Assembly: GCF_000499385.1 (NCBI RefSeq)
Contig: NW_013653542.1
Location: 5,001-32,500 of the forward strand
From: Eimeria necatrix
Lineage: Eukaryota; Apicomplexa; Conoidasida; Eucoccidiorida; Eimeriidae
Length of the DNA stretch: 27,500 nucleotides
Direction: 5' to 3'
The notes under the pieces: model-generated
What the model was told of the DNA's origin: nothing
Database searches by the model: none
What the model saw: only the letters and a program-made list of their open reading frames with translations
Shown here: positions 8,846 through 18,505 of the stretch, in pieces
Position numbering within the stretch: the first letter of the stretch is position 1
How the letters are laid out: each line of letters opens with the position of its first letter
Program-made: the position numbers and the translations under genes

Positions 8846-9802
8846 GTGAGTTCCAGAAACTCATTTAATTAAATAAATAAATAATTTAATTAAAATAATA
8901 AATAATTTAATCAAATAAATAAATAATTTAAATAAATTAATTAATAAATTGAATGAATAAATAAGTTAAATAAATAAATAATTTCAATAAATAGATTAAT
9001 CATTTAATTAAATAAATAATTAATTTGATTAAATAAGTCAATAATTTAATCGATTAAATAATCAATTAATTAATTTAATAATTTAATTAAATAAATAATT
9101 AATTTAATTAAGTAACTTAATAATTCGATTGAATAAGTAATTAATTTAATTAAGTAATTTAATAATTTAACTAAATAAACAATTAAGTTAATTAAATAAA
9201 TAATTAGTTTAATCGAATATTTAAAATTTTAAATAAATAAATGAGTAATTTAATTAAATAATCAAATAATCTCATCAAGTAAATAATTAAATTTAATTTA
9301 AAAGTAACTGATTTAACTAAATATATAAATAATTTATTTATTTATTGATGAATTAAATTAGCTAACAATTGGTTAATTGATTAATTAATTAATTTAATTA
9401 AATCAAAAAATTTGGTAGTTTGTTAATTAGCTAATTTAGGGGTTGGTAATGATTTAGCGGATTAGTTAATTAATCGACTAGTTAATTAATTACTTAATTA
9501 GTCTAATTAAATAATTAATTGAGTAAATAATTAAATAATTAAATAAATAATTAATTAAATAATTAATTAAATAATCAATTAAATAATTAATTATTTAATT
9601 GGTTGGAAAGTTAGTTGATTGATACTAATAACCGGAGCAGCAGCTAATAAACAATTAGATAAAATGGTAAATTTCAAACAAAAATAAAATGCAAAAAAAT
9701 ATAAATTAAAAATCTTTTTTAGGTAAAATGGCAAATTAAAAAAAAAATAAAATGCAAAAAAGAATAAATTAAAAATCTTTTTTGTCATTTTGCTGCATGC
9801 AG
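8846..9802 (+). other. AT-rich intron 7 or intergenic spacer
   Basis: This is almost pure A/T, made of AATTAAT, AATAAATAA and TTTAATTAAA words, with no GC patch except near 9620-9640. It has the same texture as intron 2 and lacks the TATATA, TGCATGC and GTGTACGTACAC content of the true flank. It begins GTGAGT and ends TTTTTTGTCATTTTGCTGC then ATGCAG at 9802. Both ends are in phase 0 for frame A. If the ATG at 9797 is a real start, this is an intergenic spacer instead. Confidence 0.5.
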
Positions 9803-9889
9803 CCCACCGCAGCGCAGCAGACAAACGCCGCGGCCACAAGCCCTAGGGCCCTTCCATCTCGGCAGCAGCAGCAGCAGCAGCAGCAGCAG

Positions 9890-9931
<42 letters not shown>

Positions 9932-10235
9932 CAAGGGAGGGGCGGAGGGGGTTCACGCCGCCGCAGTTCCACGGGCACCCAATTCTTATCGGGGGCCCTA
10001 GCGGGGCCCCCTGGGGGCCCCCCTGGGGGCCCCCCTGGGGGCCCCCCCGGGCAAAGAAGAGGGGCCTCCGCGTCTGGGGGCCCCCTGGGGGCCCCCCCGG
10101 GGGCCCCCCTGGGGGCCCCCCCCTCGAGGGGCCCCCCGGGGGCCCCCCTGGGCTCGAGGGGCCCCTCGCGCGGGCAGCGGAGCCTCTCGCGGGGCCGGAG
10201 CAGGGGCCCCCGGGGCCGGCGGCACCGCCGCCACC

Positions 10236-10283
<48 letters not shown>

Positions 10284-10567
10284 AGCAGCGGAGAAGCAAA
10301 AGGGCCCCTGCTGCTGTCCCCTTCGTAGACCCTCTTTCCTTCAAACCCCCGCCCCCCAAAAAGAGGCCCCTGGAGACCCCCTGGGCCCTCTATGGAAGGC
10401 CAGCCCCAGAAAGGAGACAGCGAAATTTGGCGAAGTTGCCAACAAAAGAACAAGAAGAAAACTTGGATTTAATTGACAAAACTCTCGACCAGATTTACCA
10501 AGTCCTTGTGGGGCCTCCTGCGCAATTTGCTGCTTCTTCCGAGGGTTCTAGCAGTCCCCGCACGCCC

Positions 10568-10605
<38 letters not shown>

Positions 10606-10736
10606 AGCAGCAGCAGCAGGCAGCGAGCAGCAGATTCACCTGCTGCCCTCGCGCTGCAAGCAGCAAATCGTCCAGGAGGCCGCGCATGCATTTGCTGCAG
10701 CAGGAAGGCCTGCGGTCCACCGGAGGCCCCCTCCCC

Positions 10737-10797
<61 letters not shown>

Positions 10798-11124
10798 CAC
10801 GGCCAAACGCCCACTGATGAAACGCAGCCAGCAGCGCCAATTCTCAGACTCCCCGCATGCAGCAGCAGCAGACGGGCCGCTTCAGGGGCCCTCTGCTGCT
10901 GCAGGGGGGGCCCCCCGGGGGCCCCCCAAGGGGGGGGCCCCCGGGGGGCCCCCCTCCAGCTCCCGGGGGCCCCCCTCCAGCTCCAGGGGGGCCCCCTCTG
11001 CAGCAACTGCTTCTACGGAGGGCCTCAAAGGCAGACGCAGCATGCCTTTGGACTTGACAAAAGTGAAGAACAAACACAGCAGCGAAGCTGTCCCTAAACT
11101 GTCTCCCCAAGAGCTGCAGCAGCT

Positions 11125-11172
<48 letters not shown>

Positions 11173-11859
11173 AGAGGAAACCGACACAGATGCTTCCAAC
11201 GGCGAACCCGATGAGGGGCCCCCCACCTTCTTCGGGGCGCCCAGAGACGCAGCAGCAGCAGCAGGCAGCAAAAGGGGGCCCCCCAGGGGGCCCCCCAAGG
11301 GGCCCCCCAAGGGGCCCCCCAAGGGGCCCCCGCCCAGGGGGCCCCCCACCAAGGGGGTCCCTAAGGGGCCCCCCCAGGGGCCCCCCAAGAAGTGGGGGGC
11401 CCCCCCAGTACCCTACAGCTTGGAGGCGGTGCCTGTGGAGCCCCCTGAGGGCCCCTCTGGCTCTGGGGGCCCCTCGGGGGGGCCCCCGGGGGCCCCTTTA
11501 GACAAAGAAGAAGCAAAGGGACTTATAAAAGAGACAGAAAGTGAAAAAGGAGACAAACAAATCCCAGAAAAGAACAACAAGTGGTGGGCCCCCCTGCTGC
11601 ACCCCCCCCACTTTAACTTCTGGGACTTGGGGGCCCCCAGCGACTCCGAGGGGGCCTCCAGCGACAGCGGGGGGGCCCCCAGCGAAGCTGGGGGGCCCCC
11701 CAATGGGGACCAGGGGGCCCCCTGTGGGGTGGGGGGGGCCCCCAGCGGGGGGCCCCCTGCCTCTGAAGGAGACAGGGAAATCCCCAGGACCCCCAAAGCA
11801 GCAGACAGGATTTTAAAAGAGATTGCTGAAGTGCCTTGGGAGCTACGGGGACAGCCCAG

Positions 11860-11910
<51 letters not shown>

Positions 11911-12048
11911 AAGGGCACAGCTGCTGCAGCCACCTACGGGGGGCCCCCTCACTCCCAACAAGGCAGCAAGGGGGCCCCCGCCCCCGCCCGCAACAAGCAG
12001 CTTGCCTTCTTGGGGGCCCCCCAAAGCTGCTGCAGCTGCGCAAAACGC

Positions 12049-12094
<46 letters not shown>

Positions 12095-13264
12095 GCCCTT
12101 TCTGTTCGGGGGCCCCCAGCCAAGAGCAGGCCCCAGGGGGGCCCCCCAACTCCAAAGGCCAAGTCCAAACCCTCTGCTGCAGCTGCAAAGAAGAGGCCCC
12201 CTTCTGCTGCACCACCGGGGGGCCCCCCTCCAAGGGGCCCCCAAGCAGGGGGGCCCCCCAACATGAATGGCTTGGGGGCCCCCCCCAGCAACTCAGGTTT
12301 GGTTCTCAGCGGCTACAGCAGCAGCAGCAGTGGGGCCCCAGACCCAGGCGTGGGGGCCCCCGCGTGGGGGCCCCCCCTTGGGGGGCCCCCAGTGGCGATA
12401 CCCCTAAATGGCGAGGGTCCTATGGGGGCCCCCAGCCCGGGGGGCCCCACCCTGGAGTGGCTCCCTGTTCAGGGGGGCCCCCCTGTGGGGGCCCCTGTGG
12501 GGGCCCCTGTGGGGGCCCCTGTGGGGGCCCCCCCTGTGGAGATCTTGCCTATGGAGTTCTGCCCCGCTACAGAGGGGCCCCCTGTGGGGCCCCCCTCCCC
12601 TGTGGGGGCCGCCTCCCGTGTGGGGGCCCCCTCCCCTGTGGGGGGCCCCCCTGTGGGGGCCCCCAGGGGGGGCCCCCCTGGCCGAGGGGCCCCCGTGGCA
12701 ATGAAGCCCCTAAGGGAATTCCCGGGGGTCTCTGCAAACTTCGATGGGCTGTGGCAAATATGGCTGAGACAACAAGAGGCCCTTTCTATTGAAGATGTGC
12801 CCCCCTTGGGGGCTGGGGGGCCCCCCAGTACCCTCCCGGAGGGGGCCCCCCCGGCTAGGCAGAGCGGGGGGGCCCCCTCGGGGGCCCCCCCGGGGGGCCC
12901 CCAGAAGGAGGCCCCCGGGGGCCCCCAGAAGGAGGCCCCCGGGGGCCCCCAAAAGGGGCCCCCCGAGACTTATAGAGTTATGCTAAATGCTAGTAAGGCT
13001 GAAGACGAACTTGTGTACGATGTGTACAAGGAAGAGCCCCTCCCGGACCCTGCTGCTGCAGCAGCAGCAGCGGCAGCAGCAGCAGCAGCAGCGGGGCCCC
13101 CCCCAAGCGTCTACCCCAGCGAAGACCCTCTGGGGCCCCCAGCAACCTGGGGGGCCCCGGGGGCCCCCCCAGTAGACCCTTTTGCTGCTGCTGTGGGGGC
13201 CAGCGAGGGCTTTAATACTTTTTGGGAGAGAATGCAAAGACACAGGGCGCAGCAGTACTACTGA
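9797..13264 (+). CDS. Large Gly/Pro-, Gln-, Ala-rich protein or last exon (exon 8 from 9803)
   Basis: Read from the ATG at 9797 this gives 1155 residues; as an exon it would start at CCC, 9803, in the same frame. The order is: Gln/Ala runs (9859-9927); GAP/GGP repeats (9991-10150); an Arg/Ser/Gly-rich basic part with SLSRGRSRGPRGRRHRRHRS and a Ser run (10162-10280); a conserved-looking island (LSFKPPPPKKRPLETPWALY, then LPTKEQEENLDLIDKTLDQI, about 10335-10510); an Ala run (10569-10620); RSMPLDLTKVKNKHSSEAV (about 11035-11090); long KGPP/RGPP repeats; KNNKWWAPLLHPPHFNFWDL (about 11570-11630); AADRILKEIAEVPWELRGQP (about 11800-11860); further Gln and VGAP repeats; EFPGVSANFDGLWQIWLRQQ (about 12717-12776); ETYRVMLNASKAEDELVYD; and the C-terminus GFNTFWERMQRHRAQQYY. 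The RS/RG-rich part could suggest RNA contact, but this is weak. The family is unrecognised. Confidence 0.82.
10162..10290 (+). other. Arg/Ser/Gly-rich basic segment
   Basis: Arg and Ser make up most of this stretch (SRGQRSLSRGRSRGPRGRRH, then a run of about 14 Ser and KQRRSKR). It could act as a nuclear localisation or nucleic-acid contact region; this is inferred from composition only. Confidence 0.5.
11275..11405 (+). repeat. KGPP/RGPP repeat block
   Basis: Units of AAGGGGCCCCCC and AGGGGGCCCCCC encode KGPP and RGPP about ten times in frame. The bases are of the same GC-palindromic type as the QGGP block in exon 2, but read in another register, so Pro-Pro replaces Gly-Gly. Confidence 0.85.
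12473..12670 (+). repeat. VGAP repeat block
   Basis: CCTGTGGGGGCC units encode PVGAP-type repeats, four of them perfect and adjacent at about 12483-12530, followed by degenerate copies to about 12670. Confidence 0.85.
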
Positions 13265-13306
13265 GGTGTACGTACACCCGGAGCGGGGGGCGGAGGGCGT
13301 GCTGCT

Positions 13307-13352
<46 letters not shown>

Positions 13353-13479
13353 ACGCAGACATTCTTTGTGTGTCTGTTTTATTCCCAATTAGACAGTTTG
13401 TAGTTCTTTGTAATTTGTCCTCGCGGCGCGACTCCCAGGCTGAGGTGTCTGTACACCTGAGAGCTGCGGAGTGTGGGGT

Positions 13480-13510
<31 letters not shown>

Positions 13511-13700
13511 TGCTGCTGCTTTCATTTTTCTGGTTTTTTTGTCTTTTGCAGCAGCCCTAAAGCCGCTTCTCTGCATGCACTTGCATGCCTTTGCTGCAGT
13601 TGCTGCTGCTGCTTTTGCTGCTGCTGCTGCACAGCGCCGAAGCGCTTATTTGTCCATTTCAAAACTATGCTTATTTGTCTATTTTGAAACTAAAATAAAT
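13265..13700 (+). other. Likely 3' UTR and downstream flank
   Basis: This directly follows the TGA at 13262-13264. It begins with a palindrome copy (13266-13277) and holds a CAG tract (13308-13348), a degenerate palindrome (13445-13456, GTGTCTGTACAC), an AGC/CTG tract (13481-13520), an acceptor-like TTTTTTTGTCTTTTGCAG (13534-13551) and CTG tracts (13592-13632). Triplet repeats stop after this, which marks the end of gene-associated DNA. No convincing open frame was seen. Confidence 0.5.
13266..13277 (+). repeat. Palindrome GTGTACGTACAC one base after the stop codon
   Basis: A perfect copy in the context TGAGGTGTACGTACACCCGG. In the transcript it could fold as a short stem, though with no loop bases, so a DNA-level role is more likely. 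Confidence 0.9.
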
Positions 13701-13809
13701 AACAATTAATCGAAAGACCTGACAAGTTTTAAAAGGATTAAAAGCCTTCAAGTTGGAGTCTTTTCAGTCGGAGGTAAAATGCCAAAAAAACAAAACGCCT
13801 GGCCTCCCC

Positions 13810-13833
13810 GTTGAGGTGTACGTACACCTCAAC
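13810..13833. repeat. 24-bp perfect inverted repeat around a palindrome copy
   Basis: The 12-bp core is extended by six matched bases on each side: GTTGAG on the left, CTCAAC on the right. It is the longest perfect palindrome of the family that I found. Confidence 0.9.
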
Positions 13834-15430
13834 CTCCAGCACCCCAAGCCCACGAAAAAATCCAAAAAAGAATAAATAAATATATTTAAGTCCTATTTAC
13901 AACAAACTATATATATAATTATAATTATATATATAATAATATATATATATATCATATATTTGCAGAATTAAATGCCGTTCACGATGCAGAAACTTGCTCA
14001 TTCATTCAGGTGTACGTACACCCCACGCAGCCCTGGGCAAAACGCCGACTGCGACGTTTTGCCGCCAAAGTGGAAATGGCAAATAATTTAAAATGAAAAA
14101 AGGGAAATAAATATAAAATCTAAGCAATATTTGCAAATAGAGAAACATTTGAAAAGAAAAGGAACAAAACCTGAATAAATAAAAAATCTAAACAACACTT
14201 GCAAATAAAAAAACAAAACCTGAATTTATCTGTACAAAAAAACATGTAAATAAATAAAGAAATATATGTAATATATATACATAATATATACATATACATA
14301 TTATACATAATATATATATATATATACATATATATACATATATATATACATATATATATAAACATAATCTATATGCAAATATGCACAGATGCAGAAGCCA
14401 AATATATATACTAATGCATAATGCAGAAGTTCATTTAAATGGACAAATATGGAAAAAAGAGGATAAAGAAATGCAAAAAGAAATGCAAATAAAGATGTCA
14501 AAATCAAATAAACAGAGTCAAACTCCAAAGACACATTTGCAAACAAATCTCACAAACATTTAATTTAAAATATAATTCCATTTACACTATAATGGACTCT
14601 GCCAAAGCCCATGCATATATACGCCTGTACATAAATGCACAAGAACAAATCTATATACATATATATTCAATAATGTACAAATTATATATATAAAGATAAA
14701 TATATATATATATGTATAAATATATATATATAGAACTATATATAGAACTATATATATATATATCCACCACTATACACATATAAATATACATATTTATATT
14801 ATTTATATGAGTGTGCACATGGAGGCATACACATACATATATATACATGTATATATAAATATATAATAAAATAGAAATACAAGCACATACATCCACTAAT
14901 AGAATATATATATATATAGATATAGATATAATTATACACTATTACTTACATATATCTATACATATATATATATATATCTGCATAGGTACATACATACATT
15001 ATGCATTAGGTATATATATGTACATTCATATATGTGTATGTACCTTTGATTACAAACATACATATACATATAACTGTATATACCATATATATATATATAT
15101 ATATATATAGATATATAAATATTTATATATATATATAAGTGTGTACCATTACAAATATATATATAGACTATATATGTACAACTATGGACATACAAGCACA
15201 TTTCACATATTTGAAAGCGCATGCACACAGAACAGACTCCCAAAAGACGAGTAAATATAAACAAACAAAAGACACAAATAATAAAAAGTTTAAACAAAAC
15301 AAATAATACAAATTACGCAAATAAACAAACACTCAGGCCTACACGAGCTTTGCCCATCTGTCTAAAAACAAATAATGAAAAAGTAAAAAAAACATGAAAA
15401 AGAAAAACGTGCAAAGTTCACCACGGGCTT

Positions 15431-15475
15431 TTGCATGCATGCAACTTGCATGCATGCAACTTGCATGCATGCAAA
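15431..15475. repeat. TGCATGCA tandem units
   Basis: Three copies of TTGCATGCATGCAA spaced by AC/CT, each self-complementary, with a 15- to 16-bp period. Confidence 0.85.
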
Positions 15476-15775
15476 AAGGAGAAAAGTAGCAAAAATGCAA
15501 AAAAACATTTTAAATGCAGCCCCGAATGCCTACAAACTTATAAACTACAGTAGCCTCATTATTTATGTAAATATAAATGCATTGAAGTGTTTCTAAAAGT
15601 ATGAAATGCATTAATACACATCTAATGGAAAAGACATTTCTAAAAATATATTTTAAGCACAAAGGAACAAAGATGAGGAAATTAATAACGCACTGGAAGA
15701 GCAAAAACTTCTAAAAAGGTATTTAAATGCGCACTTATAAGCATTTAAATATATTTGCGCATTTATAAACATTCA

Positions 15776-15846
15776 AAGACAATTTAAAATTCAAATATTC
15801 AACTTTTCACAAAGACAATTTAAATTTCAAATATTCAATTTTTCAT
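15776..15846. repeat. 36-bp tandem duplication
   Basis: Two adjacent copies of a unit that begins AAGACAATTTAAA and ends ATATTCAA, then TTTTTCA or CTTTTCA. They differ at a few bases. Confidence 0.8.
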
Positions 15847-16242
15847 TCTTGCGAAAAGTCGAACGCATGCGGGCAGCAGCTGTACGTACACTTCAGAGCT
15901 AACGCCAACGCCCAGAGCTGACAACTAAATGCAGAAAGTGCAGCAAAATAGTGAAAAGTTGCACATAAATAACATTTAAATGATATTTAAATAATATCTG
16001 AATACTATTTAATTATTATTTAAATATTTTGGCCATTTATATGCCTCTGTGTGCCGGGCGGAAGACTCGAAAAAGCAAGTGTACGTACACCGGGACTTTT
16101 ATGGACTCAAAGTGCAAAATTCATAAACTGTTTTTTCCGCAGACAAAAAGCAAAAACAAAAAATGCAAACATTTCAATTATTTACAAATATTAGAAGTGC
16201 ATTTAAATCTTCCAGTATATGCAGAGTAGAGCCAGCTGCCAT

Positions 16243-16271
16243 TAGCTGGCTAGCTAGCTAGCTAGCTAGCC
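16243..16271. repeat. (GCTA)n tract next to an inverted repeat
   Basis: About six GCTA units, self-complementary, preceded by GCCAGCTGCCATTAGCTGGC (16231-16250), which can fold into a small hairpin. Confidence 0.8.
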
Positions 16272-16544
16272 ACTGGATAGCGAGCAAAAATGCACAAATA
16301 TGCAAATATAGGCAAATGCAAACAATTCATAAACAGCCCCAACTTCTACAGCACTTCAAAGCATTTAAAAACACTAATAATTCTATAAACACTAAAATAT
16401 ATTTATAAACATCTGCAAACATATATTAGACATTTACACACACATGTTCATAAACATGCATAAACACATGCTGAATGTTTATAGACATATACTAGCCATC
16501 TATGAATATATATATATATATACCTACAACTGCATACGTTTACG

Positions 16545-16579
<35 letters not shown>

Positions 16580-17435
16580 TATAACAAAAGAAATATGGCA
16601 AAAACTGGCATAATTAAGCATTGACATATATATCCTATAAATAAATATACACTAAATAGACAAAATACAACATTATAATAAATAAATAAATAAATATGTA
16701 CATATTGACGGATATACAAGTCCATATACACATATATATACACATGAATATACTCTTATGCATATATATGCATACACAAACATATAACAATACAAATCCT
16801 TATTTATATTTGGCTAAATATTCAAATCAATAAATGCATAAGCATTATATGCATATATAAATCTGCAAGTATATATATATATATATCTAAAGATAAACAC
16901 ATTAGTGTATATATAAACAAATGTCAATAAACACAATTATAAATACAGAAAGTACATTCATTTGCCCCTTTACACAACACAAATGTAGAAAGAAACACGG
17001 TTTGCACTACAACACTACTTTTAAATGAAAATGATTTAAAAATGTTCCCATTTGTAGCCAAGAGATGCATGCAAAGATGCTACGGGGTGTACGTACACCC
17101 CAGCCCGCTAGGAGCAAGAGTTTCTGCATTTTTTAAAGTCAAATTTGAGCAGCAATTTCGGCAAATGGCCATAATTGGTTTTAAATGTGAAATAATATAT
17201 TTATTTATGGGAATTTTATTTCCAAAAAGACGGGAAAAGATGCAAAAAAACACAAAAAACTTTCCAAGTTCAAACAAATAAAGCAACTCCTGCATTCAAA
17301 ATTCAAAAACATTCTACAAATTCCAAAAAGCCTGCATGCAGGAAATAGGTCTAAATGAACTCAAAGAGAGGAAGTTCCAAATGCAAAGAATGCCAAAAGA
17401 AATGCTAAAAAAGAAACAAAGAGAAAAGTGGCAAG

Positions 17436-17507
17436 TGCATGCATGCATGCGTTTGCATGCATGCGTTTGCATGCATGCGTTTGCATGCATGCATTTGCAT
17501 GCATGCA
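17436..17507. repeat. 14-bp tandem TGCATGC repeat
   Basis: Four or five copies of GCATGCATGCGTTT, the last reading ATTT. They run directly into a palindrome copy, GTGTATGTACAT at 17508, so two different self-complementary motifs abut here. Confidence 0.9.
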
Positions 17508-18294
17508 GTGTATGTACATACAGCGGAATCCATAAGCCAGTTGTACAAAACTTTTACGAGTCAACAAAGCTAGTCCTAATTAGCATTAAACTAGAAAGAA
17601 AAAGTTTATTTTGGAAATGCATTTATCTGCAAAAAACAAACTCTTCACAATTACAATGCTAGAATGCACTTTTTAAAACTTTAATTTGACAAAATGGCAA
17701 ATACAACAAACAAATAGCCACTTTGGGCTGTACATACACCTAAAAGCCGGCACTATTAGTCCCTTTTCGCGGCGCATGCAAATGGCCATTTGGGGTGTAC
17801 ATACACCTGAAAACACGCGCGGTGTACGGAGAGCTTTCGAAGTTTTTGGCTTTTTTCCATTTAATGTCTTTTGTTTTAAATGCAAAAAAATGCAAAACTC
17901 CGAAAATGAAATAAAATGAAAAATTAAATTTATGCATTTGCCAGCATGTACGCATTTACACTGCTTTTCCATTTCCACCCATTTACCTGCAAATACATAA
18001 ATAAGTTTAACTCTAAACACAAGTATATAAGTATACATATATATATATATTTATATATATTTATATATATATATACATACATATAATATATTTACATTTA
18101 TATAAATATATATCCATACATATATACATATATTTGGAAAAGAATCTTTACATATATATACTCATGCACATATACAAAATATATTCTTTTTGTCCATATT
18201 AAATCCATTATGTACATTTACACAAATATATAAGTATACTAACATGCATCCTATGCATATATGTTCATTTCTATTTATACACAATATATATATA

Positions 18295-18505
18295 TAAATA
18301 CGTAGAAATAACCTACAGGACAAATACATATATATATGAATATATATATACATATATGAATATATATCTATACATATATAAATAAGTAGAAATAACCAAT
18401 AGGACGAATATATATATATATATATATATATATTCATATATATAGTATATATGTATATACATATATATATAAATACGTAGAAATAACTAATAGGACAAAT
18501 ATATA
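18295..18505. repeat. Three diverged copies of an 85-90 bp unit
   Basis: Copies start near 18295, 18380 and 18471. Each has the marker AAATACGTAGAAATAAC (AAGTAG in copy 2), then AGGACAAATA or AGGACGAATA, and then a TA tract of variable length. Confidence 0.75.

Larger units (their letters stand above)
1..13264 (+). other. Proposed eight-exon gene model, 5' end outside window
   Basis: This entry records how the exons below join. Segments <1-455, 631-4713, 5230-5502, 6193-6644, 7130-7270, 8098-8240, 8769-8845 and 9803-13264 have compatible phases and together give 3028 codons including the TGA. Intron phases are 0, 0, 0, 2, 2, 1, 0. Donors at 456 (GTGAGG) and 8846 (GTGAGT) are good; those at 4714 (GTGGTT), 5503 and 6645 (GTTTAG) are weak. 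All exons share Gln, Ala and Ser runs or Gly/Pro tetrapeptide blocks, which suits a single gene. The alternative is two genes, divided between the TGA at 8847-8849 and the ATG at 9797. The product would be a very large low-complexity protein with coiled-coil stretches. No family is recognised and no function is proposed. Confidence 0.45.
13701..17000. other. AT-rich non-coding region with palindrome patches
   Basis: No gene seen. It contains TA microsatellites (about 13906-13952, 14266-14362, 14641-14770, 14916-15148, 16506-16584), palindrome copies at 13816, 14010, 15880 and 16079, a three-copy TGCATGCA tract (15431-15475), a 36-bp tandem duplication (15776-15846) and a GCTA tract (16243-16271). 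Open frames here encode Tyr/Ile repeats from TATA tracts and are not genes. Confidence 0.75.

Noticed and set aside
13534..13551. Acceptor-like site suggesting another exon after 13551
   Set aside because: The large frame already stops at 13264 and nothing coding-like follows 13551. At most it is an intron in the 3' UTR, with only a weak donor.
14120..15300. Tyr/Ile-rich open frames, here and at 18.1-20.9 and 24.4-25.4 kb
   Set aside because: They are translations of TATATA and ACATATA microsatellites, open on both strands, with no normal composition.
17673..18038. Minus-strand open frame of 121 residues
   Set aside because: Mixed composition made it worth a look, but it spans two palindrome copies (the CMYS and VCTP translations), has AT-rich codons throughout, and shows no recognisable motif or splice context.
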